Of a stretch of DNA of 6,127 nt, positions 1 through 6,126 are shown piece by piece; position 1 is the first letter of the stretch; each line of letters starts with the position of its first letter. The stretch comes from Deltaproteobacteria bacterium (GTDB lineage Bacteria; Desulfobacterota; GWC2-55-46; JADFVP01). A program made the translations under genes and the position numbers. A model generated the notes under the pieces. It was not told the origin of the DNA. It did not search any database and saw only the letters and a list, made by a program, of their open reading frames with translations. The stretch spans positions 1 to 6,127 of the forward strand of contig JAJRYL010000074.1 of assembly GCA_024275855.1 (NCBI GenBank), read 5' to 3'.

Positions 1-176
1 AGAGTCGAACGTGTATCCATCGTCTTTACAGAGGCCGTGCCCTGAAACATCAACATGCCTACTGTCAGCCCGATTATGCCGATTATGACGATAACCATCA
101 CAATTTCGATAAGCGTAAAACCGGAGTTATTGGAATAACCGGAAGGTTTAACGGTACTTTTGTCCGGCCTGTTCAT
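1..176 (-). CDS. MshO-like prepilin, cut by the window edge
   Basis: A frame opens at ATG 176-174, 16 bases after the MshD-like stop, and runs without a stop to the window start. It gives 58 complete residues. A long 19-residue basic leader ends in Ser-Gly (18-19), followed by FTLIE (20-24) and the hydrophobic helix VMVIVIIGIIGLTVGML (26-42), then FQGTASVKTMD. This is a classic class III prepilin signal. By position (fourth prepilin, after an MshD-like gene) it is probably mshO, but a GspJ/PilW-type minor pilin is equally consistent with the visible part. The ribosome site is weak (GGA 10 bases before the start). The rest of the gene lies outside the window. Confidence 0.75.
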   Translation of the reverse strand, partial: MNRPDKSTVKPSGYSNNSGFTLIEIVMVIVIIGIIGLTVGMLMFQGTASVKTMDTRST

Positions 177-192
177 AGGCTGAAGGTCCAGT

Positions 193-624
193 TTAGTGGT
201 TGGTAATTACAGAAACGAGGTCGAGCGTTCTGTTCGACCACGATACGATTACGCGTATTCGTTTAGCGCCTATGTCCGAGTCGGCGCACTGTGGCATGGT
301 TCCGCCGCTTATGTCGAGATTTGCCTCGTCAACGCAGATAACCTCTACCGTCGTCGAGTAGCGCGTAAAGGGCGCGGCAACGGGTGTGGCGGCCTCAGCG
401 ACGATACTGTTAAAACCGTTAGCCTTGTTGTCGGCTATAATGCGCTCCATCTTCTGCTCCGCAAGCCCTGCGGCCTGCGCGGTCAGTACAGGGTCTGCGC
501 TCGAACCGACCCCGACAAAGTACATCATAATTCCTATGCCGACTATACCGAGAATAACGATAACCATTACTGTCTCGATTAGCGTAAAGCCAGATTCACT
601 TCCGGTTATTTTTTTATCTTTCAT
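193..624 (-). CDS. mshD: MshD-like minor pilin
   Basis: The 143-residue product has a 12-residue leader ending Ser-Gly, then FTLIE (13-17) with the mature Glu5 at residue 17 and a hydrophobic helix to about residue 40. The following SSADPVLTAQAAGLAEQKME (41-60) resembles MshD, in which a short ADP motif precedes a helix with a conserved QA and LAQ/ME pattern. KRIRVIVSWSN (121-131) is the beta strand common to GspI/PilV-type minor pilins. Cys97 and Cys113 flank a short loop and could pair. It starts 20 bases after the MshC-like stop with only a weak GCGAG-type ribosome site, so translation may depend on the upstream gene. A GspI or PilV label is possible if context is ignored. Confidence 0.77.
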   Translation of the reverse strand: MKDKKITGSESGFTLIETVMVIVILGIVGIGIMMYFVGVGSSADPVLTAQAAGLAEQKMERIIADNKANGFNSIVAEAATPVAAPFTRYSTTVEVICVDEANLDISGGTMPQCADSDIGAKRIRVIVSWSNRTLDLVSVITNH

Positions 625-644
625 TTTACTCGCTACCCGTTAAT

Positions 645-1259
645 TTACAGAACCCTCGCGGCCCCCGTGTACGGCGTAACCGTTACGGTTTTACTCGCTC
701 CGCCTTTTGTTATGGTGATAGTGGCGGCGGCGGTAAGTTTTACCCCGTCGCTATTGTACGGCACGCCTAAGGTATCGAACTCAAGCGTACCCGCCTCGGC
801 ACCTCCAAAGTCCGCCGTAACGGATAGTCCGGCGTACTGCCCCGTGTCGAGCTGAATACAGAAGTACTCGTCTCCGCTTGCGGGTTCTCGTCCGCTCTCT
901 ATAACCGAAGACCCGTTCGGTTTTTCGCCCCACGTGCCATTACTGTTCGCGTCGTTAACTATGTTGTACTGATTTGTATAAGCGCAGTCGGCGTCGGCTA
1001 CGTTAAAACGAATTCTGTAACGGAAGTTCGGAGAAGAGGCGTTCGGCGTGCTTATATTGGTACGGCGCATTGCGAGGCTCTGTGCGTAACGGACGTCGGC
1101 GAGAACCTTGCGGGCCATAAGGCCGGCGCTTATCCCCGATGAGTTTCCAAATAGCACGGGCGCGGAAACACCGGCCACAATGCCTATAAGCACTATAACC
1201 ATAACAAGCTCTATCATCGTAAAACCGTACTCGGCTCGTTTATCCGCTCTAAAACTCAC
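645..1259 (-). CDS. mshC: MshC-like minor pilin, GspH/FimT fold
   Basis: The 204-residue product has a 12-residue leader ending Tyr-Gly, then FTMIE with Glu17 at mature position 5 and a hydrophobic helix to about residue 36. ARKVLADVRYAQSLAMRR (49-66) is typical of the GspH/FimT pseudopilin helix. The C-terminal region has LEFDTLGVPY (159-168) and a beta hairpin ending in TVTPYTGAARV, the usual GspH-like close. A DANSNGTWGE loop (103-112) resembles the D-x-N-x-N-G loop seen in many GspH proteins. Cys92 and Cys134 could form a periplasmic disulfide. Minor pilins of this class prime pilus assembly or sit at the tip in the inner-membrane pilus machine. Placement before MshD- and MshO-like genes gives the name; without the context, GspH or FimT would be an equal label. 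It is the first gene after the 1302-1330 promoter. Confidence 0.8.
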   Translation of the reverse strand: MSFRADKRAEYGFTMIELVMVIVLIGIVAGVSAPVLFGNSSGISAGLMARKVLADVRYAQSLAMRRTNISTPNASSPNFRYRIRFNVADADCAYTNQYNIVNDANSNGTWGEKPNGSSVIESGREPASGDEYFCIQLDTGQYAGLSVTADFGGAEAGTLEFDTLGVPYNSDGVKLTAAATITITKGGASKTVTVTPYTGAARVL

Positions 1260-1267
1260 CTCTGTTG

Positions 1268-1273
1268 CTCCTT
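1268..1273 (-). promoter_or_regulatory. Ribosome binding site of the MshC-like gene
   Basis: AAGGAG on the minus strand is 8 bases upstream of GTG at 1259-1257. It supports the GTG start, which gives a 12-residue basic prepilin leader. Confidence 0.8.
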
Positions 1274-1301
1274 AACTGTTAAAGACAGGCCATCTACAGC
1301 T

Positions 1302-1330
1302 ATTATATTTTCAGCGTTAAAAAAGGTCAA
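1302..1330 (-). promoter_or_regulatory. Near-consensus sigma-70 promoter for the minor-pilin block
   Basis: On the minus strand TTGACC (1330-1325, 5 of 6 to consensus) is followed by exactly 17 bases, six of them T at the start, and then TATAAT (1307-1302, 6 of 6). The predicted transcription start is near 1295, giving a leader of about 36 bases before the GTG at 1259. The -35 begins 13 bases after the GT39 stop codon. This is the best promoter match I saw in the window and implies that the mshC-D-O-like genes are transcribed independently of the pilin and glycosyltransferase genes. Confidence 0.75.
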
Positions 1331-1342
1331 GTCGCATAAGTA

Positions 1343-3064
1343 TTAAAATCTATATATAAAAATAGAGTGGCCCAGTACGGCAACAGGCTTCTGAGTCTTG
1401 AAAAATTGGTATAGGTTACGCCGTTGCAGGTATACCCCCTGCAGCATGGTGGCGCTAATGGCGAACCAGCCCTTCAGTTCGATATCTTTATCCGTTTTTC
1501 CGGTACGGGGCATATAGTAACTCGGCAGGTATTCGTAATCTATGCCGTAGTACCGGGGGTCTGAAAAACCGAAGTACGAAAGTTTTATCTTATCTATTGA
1601 GTTCTCTTCCATAAAATCTTTTAAAGCGGGCAGGTCCTGTCCCCAGTCGAGGTTAGAGTCTACAAGGTATTTGTACCCGTTGTCCGGCCCCCCGATAAAC
1701 TCGTTGAAGTAGGCGAGCTGGTTCGGAAATATAGAGGCGGCGGATACCGCGTACCAGACGAGTCCGACAACTAAGATCCTTTTGGCGACCCGCTTCGAGT
1801 CGATCTTTAAAGAGGGCACGGAACCGATAAGCACAAAGATAAACGGGTAGATCGGAAGTATGTGCCTGAGACCTATATTTACGTTCTGGCTGCTGAGAAG
1901 TATAAAGAACATAAGAGCCGGAAGAAATAGCCATAAAGCTTTGGAAGCCCTGCGGCTGTCTCCAAGGCGTAAGAATTTCTCGCGAAGAAGGTAGAGCACA
2001 GAGGTTATAAAAAAGAGAATGGTCGGTATCGGGGTCTTTATTAAAAAAGCGATTGTGAAGTACCGCCACCAGCCGTTGCCCGAATACTCTCCCATTAAAA
2101 ACGCCGCCCTGCCCGAACTCGCGCCCGAGAGTACTCCGGCTATGCCAAATAGGTACGATTCGGGCAGCAGTTTATATGAGCGGATAAAGTCGTAAACAGG
2201 AGTCAGCGGCGAAGAGCCGAAGCGGGCCCAGTTAAGCCCCGTATAACCGGCGCCGCCCGAGTGAAAACGGAAACCGTAAAAAGCCCATATTAAAAGATAG
2301 GTGCTGATAAGCAGAAGCGCGAAGAGCGACGCGCTCTTTTTCATTCCGTTATTTTTATACTTTATAATAAAAGAGAGTATGAGAACCGGGGCAAGAAAAA
2401 GGGCCGAATGTTTTGTGGTAAGCGCAAGAGAGATAAAGAGCGCGGCAAGAAGGGCCGTAACAAGGCCGCCCTTTTCCGTACTCAACAGATAAAGAAAGTA
2501 GGTTGAAATAAAAAAGAAGGCGGTAATAGGCAGGTCGGTAGTAGCAAGCGACGAGTGAGCCAATATGTTGGGGCTGAGCGCGGTAAAAAAAACCGAGAGC
2601 AACGCGCCCTGCGCTCCCCATAAACGGTACGACCATAAAAAGACAAAAAAGAGCAGCAGTACCCCTACCGCTATATTTCCCGCACGCGCGCTAAAAAGAA
2701 TTCTGGTGCCGGGTACGCTGTTTTCAAAAAGAAATTTCAGCGAGTATTGAAAAAAATTGGAGTCCGGCGCGCCTTCGGGTTTTACGGTATTGTCGAAGTC
2801 AAGGTCGTAAAGAAGGGCGGGCAGAGCAGCCGAGACGCTTCGTCCGGTAACGGGATGGTTGAGCGGAGAGAGGTAATCCATGCCCTCTGTAATGTAGGCG
2901 TAACCGGCGAGTATATGCGCGCTTTCGTCCCACGTATTCGACTTATCTTTCGCTATTGTCGAGGCGAGAACGCAAAAGAGCGCAACCATAAAAAGAGCGC
3001 AGACCCCGGCCTGAATAAAGTTCATATTTTGAAAAAAAACAGGTATCCGCTCTTTTAAGGTCAC
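1343..3064 (-). CDS. Family-39-like membrane glycosyltransferase (ArnT/PMT clan)
   Basis: The 573-residue product resembles phospholipid-carrier-dependent glycosyltransferases of the GT-C fold. After a first membrane helix (about 17-36) comes the periplasmic loop with NTWDESAH, whose Asp46-Glu47 is the expected catalytic or metal acidic pair, then LNHPVTGR (68-75). Further signature parts are SPNILAH and TTDLP (164-179), a GEYSGNGWWRYF and IKTPIP block (325-347), NVNIGLRHILPIYPF (394-408), and the C-terminal DSNLDWGQDLPALK (469-482) with KLSYFGFSDPRYYGI (494-508). About 10-12 membrane helices are likely, with the C-terminal 120 residues in the periplasm. The family moves a sugar from a polyprenyl-phosphate carrier to lipid or protein acceptors on the outer face of the inner membrane. 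Donor and acceptor are not predictable here. The GTG start overlaps the upstream stop (GTGA) and has GGAGG 8 bases before it, so the pair is probably co-translated. The gene ends 83 bases before the next start, with no clear terminator. Confidence 0.87.
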   Translation of the reverse strand: MTLKERIPVFFQNMNFIQAGVCALFMVALFCVLASTIAKDKSNTWDESAHILAGYAYITEGMDYLSPLNHPVTGRSVSAALPALLYDLDFDNTVKPEGAPDSNFFQYSLKFLFENSVPGTRILFSARAGNIAVGVLLLFFVFLWSYRLWGAQGALLSVFFTALSPNILAHSSLATTDLPITAFFFISTYFLYLLSTEKGGLVTALLAALFISLALTTKHSALFLAPVLILSFIIKYKNNGMKKSASLFALLLISTYLLIWAFYGFRFHSGGAGYTGLNWARFGSSPLTPVYDFIRSYKLLPESYLFGIAGVLSGASSGRAAFLMGEYSGNGWWRYFTIAFLIKTPIPTILFFITSVLYLLREKFLRLGDSRRASKALWLFLPALMFFILLSSQNVNIGLRHILPIYPFIFVLIGSVPSLKIDSKRVAKRILVVGLVWYAVSAASIFPNQLAYFNEFIGGPDNGYKYLVDSNLDWGQDLPALKDFMEENSIDKIKLSYFGFSDPRYYGIDYEYLPSYYMPRTGKTDKDIELKGWFAISATMLQGVYLQRRNLYQFFKTQKPVAVLGHSIFIYRF

Positions 3065-5508
3065 ACCCTGTTCCTCCGCCTATACGCTTCGATTCGTCCG
3101 TTGTAGAAGAAAAAGATTATAAGCCCTGTCAAAGTAATACCGCTTACAATAGCGCCTATAGTAAAACTTAAAGGCGAATAGAGAAAACGGACCTTGTGCC
3201 TTCCGTCGCTTAACGCGACAGCTTTAAAGGCGTGGTTGGCGCGCAGAAGCGGTCTTTCGATACCGTCTACAAAAACCTTCCAGCCGGGGTACCAGCTATC
3301 GGACGTTACGAGTATTGACGGAACGGATAACGTTACGTCAAGCTCTGCGCTGTTTGCCCCGAGCTTTACAATCTTTACCGCGCTGCTCTCTTGGGGTATC
3401 TCCCGTGTATCGATAACGGAACCCGCCGCACCTTTCCACGGGTTCTCTTCAAGCAGAACAGTTGAGAGCGGAGAGAAGTTTTTGCTTATCAGTCGTGTAA
3501 AGCGCTTGCTCTTCTCCTTTATAATAGAGAAGTCCTCTACAAGAAAGAAGCGCGGAAGAACAGCGAGATTCTTATAAACCTTCAACGTCTCGCTCTCTTC
3601 GTACTTCTTTAATTCAACCGGGTTGACTGTGTCGTTTACTCCGACTACGTGAACAAGTTTAAAATCTTTCGAGTCGATAGGCGGCGTAGATAAAACGTAT
3701 TTTACATTCATCATCGAGAGCAGGTTTGTCGAATCGACTCCGGCACCGACGACGATCAACTCGTAGAGTTCGGCGTAACGCTGCCTCTTCATAACGTTCA
3801 CTCCTGAAATGTCGTAGATGCCGTGTTCAAGATTATAGCCCTCAAGTTTCTCTTTCACCAGTCTCTCGGTGCTCATCTCCATACTCTCGGCACTATTAAG
3901 TGAACTGCTCTCAACTGGCAGAAGCGCGCCCTCTTTTAGAGTTTTCGGGGTAACAAAAACCCTGAAGAGCGAGTCGTCTTTCTGTAAAAACTTCATCACC
4001 TCTCCGGCTTTATGGTACTCGGCGGATTCCGTGCTGCGGTAGTAATTGTTGTGGGCGAAAAAGAGGTCGATACTGAGCACGAGAATAAGAAAAACCGGAA
4101 GGTATCGCCTGAGCCTTACAGAACTGAAGACAGAGTAGATGCCAAGAAGCGAAATGATAAAAAAGAAGAGCAGCCGCTTTGTATTAAAGAGGTTTATGGC
4201 GGCATAATTATAGTCGGGGTAATCGTAACCGTTGTTAACGAGCCAGTTCAGAACCTCGGTATTGTAAAGGCTCAACGCGCCAAAGAGAAGCGCGGTAATC
4301 GTGATGAAAAAAAGCAGCAGTTCCATTTTTAACTTGCGCGGTTCGGAGCCCTGCACGAAATACTTTAACGAGTCGGCGCCAAGACCGGTTGCGACCGCTA
4401 AAAAAAGGAAAGGCACAAAGAGGAATTTAACCGGGTACCTGATCTTTGAAAAGAACGGTATGTAGTCGAAGAGGTACGGGTAGATTAAACTGTTCTTTCC
4501 CATAGCGAGCATAAAAAATAAAAGCGCGACAAAGAAAAAGAGCAGTGTCTTGCGCCTGTAACGGAGAAAGAAAAAGAGAGAGAGAAGAAGCGGCATAGTA
4601 CCGGTATAGACGGTCTTAAGCCAGCTCTGATTCGCCCAGTACTTTTCGTTCGACGAAGCGTAACCGTAAAGGTCGGGAATAAAAAATTGAAGAAAATCTT
4701 TTAAATCGAAACTCCACGTTGTCGCCTCGAAGTAACTTAAGCCGCCCGAACGGGTAGAGCGCGAGGCGAGTTCTAAAAAGGGCAGTAACTGCACGGCGGA
4801 CAGAAGCAGGAACAAGAGACAGATATAAAGAAAAAAACGCAAACGGAGTGAAAACCCGCTGTTGCCCCTACCCGTCGTACTTGAATCGAAGTCAAGCATG
4901 TTGGGCCATACAGCGAGCAGAAAGAGAAGCCCGAACGTGGCGAAGAGCACCTCTATGCCTCCGCCGGTAAAGAGTACCGTCATTACTGCGCCGGTAAGCG
5001 CAACGTATTTTAACGAACCACGCCTTAACGCCCGCAAAAAGAAAAAGAGAGCCAGCGGCGCCCATGTGACGCTAAGCAGCGTGCTCAGTACGTTATGAAC
5101 GCTAAAGAGATAACCGCAGAGCATAAACGTAATGGCCCCGGCAAGGGCCCCGGACAGGCTCGCCCTCAATTCATATAAAAGGATAAGAACAAAAAAACCG
5201 GAGAGAAAGTAGTGCAGTATTATGACCCAGTTAAAACCGAGGTCGAATGGCAGCAGTATCAATAGAAGATTTACCGGGTAGAAGATTCCCGGCTGAAGGG
5301 TCGCGAGCAGGGGCTGCCCGCAGTACGATAACGGGTTCCAGAGCGGAAACTGCCCGATCGCAAGCAGCTTTGTCCAGAGTATTCGAGGAGGAATAAAAAA
5401 GACAGCGAGGTCCCGCTCCGTCAACAACCGGCTGCCGTTAAGCGCTGAGAAGAAGTACAGGGACGCGAGCGTAAAAAGATATACGGGAGAGAATCTTTTC
5501 AACATCAT
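3061..5508 (-). CDS. YfhO-family polytopic membrane protein (GT-C-like)
   Basis: The 815-residue product has about 14 hydrophobic segments: roughly one at 7-24, a dense set across 78-243, more across 300-484, and a last one at 783-802. A long extracytoplasmic region spans about 485-780. YfhO hallmarks are the first-loop acidic motif ERD (31-33) leading to FPLWNPLSYCGQP (54-66) and QPGIFYPVN, then NVKYVLS (601-607), LPRFFLV (651-657) and the C-terminal SDSWYPGWKVFVDG (736-749) with a downstream LYSPLSF. Family members are GT-C-fold enzymes or partners; Bacillus YfhO works with CsbB to add sugar to lipoteichoic acid from a polyprenyl-phosphate donor. The acceptor here is unknown. The gene follows mshA and is coupled to the GT39 gene, suggesting a joint surface glycosylation role (inference). 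Two adjacent ATGs (5508, 5505) are possible starts. The weak AGACGG lies 3 bases before the first and 6 before the second, so the second may be used. An in-frame stop at 5529-5527 bounds the start. Confidence 0.85.
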   Translation of the reverse strand: MMLKRFSPVYLFTLASLYFFSALNGSRLLTERDLAVFFIPPRILWTKLLAIGQFPLWNPLSYCGQPLLATLQPGIFYPVNLLLILLPFDLGFNWVIILHYFLSGFFVLILLYELRASLSGALAGAITFMLCGYLFSVHNVLSTLLSVTWAPLALFFFLRALRRGSLKYVALTGAVMTVLFTGGGIEVLFATFGLLFLLAVWPNMLDFDSSTTGRGNSGFSLRLRFFLYICLLFLLLSAVQLLPFLELASRSTRSGGLSYFEATTWSFDLKDFLQFFIPDLYGYASSNEKYWANQSWLKTVYTGTMPLLLSLFFFLRYRRKTLLFFFVALLFFMLAMGKNSLIYPYLFDYIPFFSKIRYPVKFLFVPFLFLAVATGLGADSLKYFVQGSEPRKLKMELLLFFITITALLFGALSLYNTEVLNWLVNNGYDYPDYNYAAINLFNTKRLLFFFIISLLGIYSVFSSVRLRRYLPVFLILVLSIDLFFAHNNYYRSTESAEYHKAGEVMKFLQKDDSLFRVFVTPKTLKEGALLPVESSSLNSAESMEMSTERLVKEKLEGYNLEHGIYDISGVNVMKRQRYAELYELIVVGAGVDSTNLLSMMNVKYVLSTPPIDSKDFKLVHVVGVNDTVNPVELKKYEESETLKVYKNLAVLPRFFLVEDFSIIKEKSKRFTRLISKNFSPLSTVLLEENPWKGAAGSVIDTREIPQESSAVKIVKLGANSAELDVTLSVPSILVTSDSWYPGWKVFVDGIERPLLRANHAFKAVALSDGRHKVRFLYSPLSFTIGAIVSGITLTGLIIFFFYNGRIEAYRRRNRV
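3073..3077 (-). promoter_or_regulatory. Strong ribosome binding site for the GTG-started GT39 gene
   Basis: GGAGG on the minus strand lies within the last codons of the YfhO-family gene, 8 bases before GTG at 3064-3062. It decides the start codon and indicates translational coupling, because the GTG overlaps the upstream TGA (3063-3061). Confidence 0.85.
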
Positions 5509-5600
5509 AGACCGTCTTTTTCGATTTTAAAAAAAAGACCCGCCATCGTATAGCTCCCTGCACAGGGTTACTATTGCGACAGCGGATCTTTAAAAATTCT
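5509..5600 (-). promoter_or_regulatory. Possible structured leader upstream of the YfhO-family gene
   Basis: Three elements can be seen in this stretch. CCCTGTGCAGGG (5567-5556) is a perfect 5-base inverted repeat with a 2-base centre. A run of eight T on the coding strand lies at 5536-5529. An 8-base perfect inverted repeat, GTCTTTTT (5539-5532) with AAAAAGAC (5521-5514), has a 10-base loop. Its 3' arm overlaps AGACGG, the only Shine-Dalgarno-like stretch before the ATGATG start. A fold could reduce translation initiation or act as an attenuator. The A-U stem is thermally weak and none of this has been computed. Confidence 0.25.
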
Positions 5601-5609
5601 GTCTGATTA

Positions 5610-5638
5610 ATAATAAGAGTCCGGCCAAACGCTCTTAA
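5610..5638 (-). promoter_or_regulatory. Candidate sigma-70 promoter for the YfhO-GT39 pair
   Basis: On the minus strand TTAAGA (5638-5633, 4 of 6 to TTGACA) is separated by 17 bases from TATTAT (5615-5610, 5 of 6 to TATAAT). The transcript would start near 5603 and give a leader of roughly 95 bases. A TAAGAG/CTCTTA inverted repeat (5632-5637 with 5614-5619) overlaps the same bases, so the site could instead be a weak hairpin. Support is moderate to low. Confidence 0.35.
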
Positions 5639-5667
5639 CGCTCCGTTGCTTGTTCCGGCAAAGGGTA

Positions 5668-5700
5668 CTGAAAAGCGCTGAGCTGAAAAGAATCTGAAAA
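5668..5700. repeat. Three short direct repeats CTGAAAA
   Basis: CTGAAAA occurs on the plus strand at 5668, 5683 and 5694 (TTTTCAG on the coding strand), and a degenerate CTGAGAT follows at 5704. Spacings are 15, 11 and 10 bases, near helical phasing. They lie just after the pilin stop and upstream of the candidate promoter of the next gene. They could be a protein-binding array or simple A/T-rich drift. Confidence 0.3.
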
Positions 5701-5715
5701 AATCTGAGATTCCTA
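5686..5715 (-). terminator. Possible weak hairpin terminator after the major pilin
   Basis: On the minus strand GAATCT (5712-5707) pairs with AGATTC (5695-5690) across an 11-base loop. The stem could be extended by a G-U and an A-U pair into the pilin stop codon. TTTT (5689-5686) follows. The stem is short and A/U-rich, so it could be an inefficient terminator, a 3'-end stabiliser for an abundant pilin message, or chance. Confidence 0.25.
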
Positions 5716-6126
5716 AAAGTTATACTTAAAGCGCGGGCCGAGCGTTGTAGCGTCAACCGTGTAGGTCATGGTAAAAGGCTTGTTGCCGACAACAATAGTT
5801 ATAAGCCCGGAACCGGCTCCAAGCAACAGGCCGCCCGGAGCGCCCGTTACCGTAGCGCCCGATATGTTGGCGTTAAAGAGTACCGCGGTGGTAGAGGCTA
5901 CCCCTTCGGTGGTGCCGAGCATATACGTTGTATTATTAAGTATATACTGTGCGTGAAGTATGTTGGCCGCGCCCGATATCGCACCGGCCACGCCTTTTGC
6001 GGTCGATATACGCGCGTCACCCTGCAGGTCTATAAAACGCGGCACTGCTACCGCAGCTAATATGGCCAGAATAACTATGACCATAACAAGCTCTATCAGG
6101 GTAAAACCTTTACTGTTCCTAATCAT
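5713..6126 (-). CDS. mshA: MshA-like major type IV pilin (prepilin)
   Basis: The 137-residue product starts with a 7-residue basic leader ending in Gly7, then FTLIE with Glu at mature position 5 (residue 12). This is the class III signal cut and N-methylated by prepilin peptidase. Residues 8-30 form the hydrophobic helix that anchors the subunit in the inner membrane and packs the pilus core. The following PRFIDLQGDAR and STAKGVAGAISGAANI stretches resemble the MSHA pilin MshA as I recall it (PRF, LQ, DAR, ST, GA). MshC-, MshD- and MshO-like genes downstream, in the classical msh order, support the call. The mature protein would be about 130 residues, somewhat short for MshA. It has no cysteine, so no C-terminal disulfide loop, and has N-X-S/T sequons at NNT, NTT and NIS. 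The ATG lies one base from the window end, so its ribosome site is not visible; a start further upstream is possible but the short leader is typical. Assignment to MshA rather than another pilin family is by motif and context. Confidence 0.88.
   Translation of the reverse strand: MIRNSKGFTLIELVMVIVILAILAAVAVPRFIDLQGDARISTAKGVAGAISGAANILHAQYILNNTTYMLGTTEGVASTTAVLFNANISGATVTGAPGGLLLGAGSGLITIVVGNKPFTMTYTVDATTLGPRFKYNF

Noticed and set aside
196..582. Open frame of 128 codons on the plus strand opposite the MshD-like gene
   Set aside because: It is antisense to a gene with a clear prepilin signal, shows no protein family features, and lacks a ribosome site.
1653..2069. Minus-strand open frame of 138 codons inside the GT39 gene
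   Set aside because: It is an alternative frame within a gene whose own frame has strong family motifs throughout this stretch.
2747..3058. Plus-strand open frame of 103 codons
   Set aside because: It is the shadow of the first part of the GT39 gene, with a basic, low-quality protein sequence and no domain.
1343..3064. Oligosaccharyltransferase (STT3/PglB or PglL) identity for the membrane glycosyltransferase
   Set aside because: There is no WWDYG motif (GWWRYF is a different signature) and no Wzy_C-like ligase loop; the DE loop and NLDWGQDL block fit the family-39 type.
3194..3577. Plus-strand open frame of 127 codons
   Set aside because: It is antisense to the conserved C-terminal YfhO domain and has no recognisable motif.
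4012..4332. Plus-strand open frame of 106 codons rich in Lys and Glu
   Set aside because: Its composition is the complement of hydrophobic Phe/Leu codons in the YfhO gene; no independent support.
5600..5640. Sigma-54 (-24/-12) promoter, considered because pilin loci are often RpoN-controlled
   Set aside because: A TGGCC is present but no GC-containing TTGC-type -12 element lies at the required spacing.
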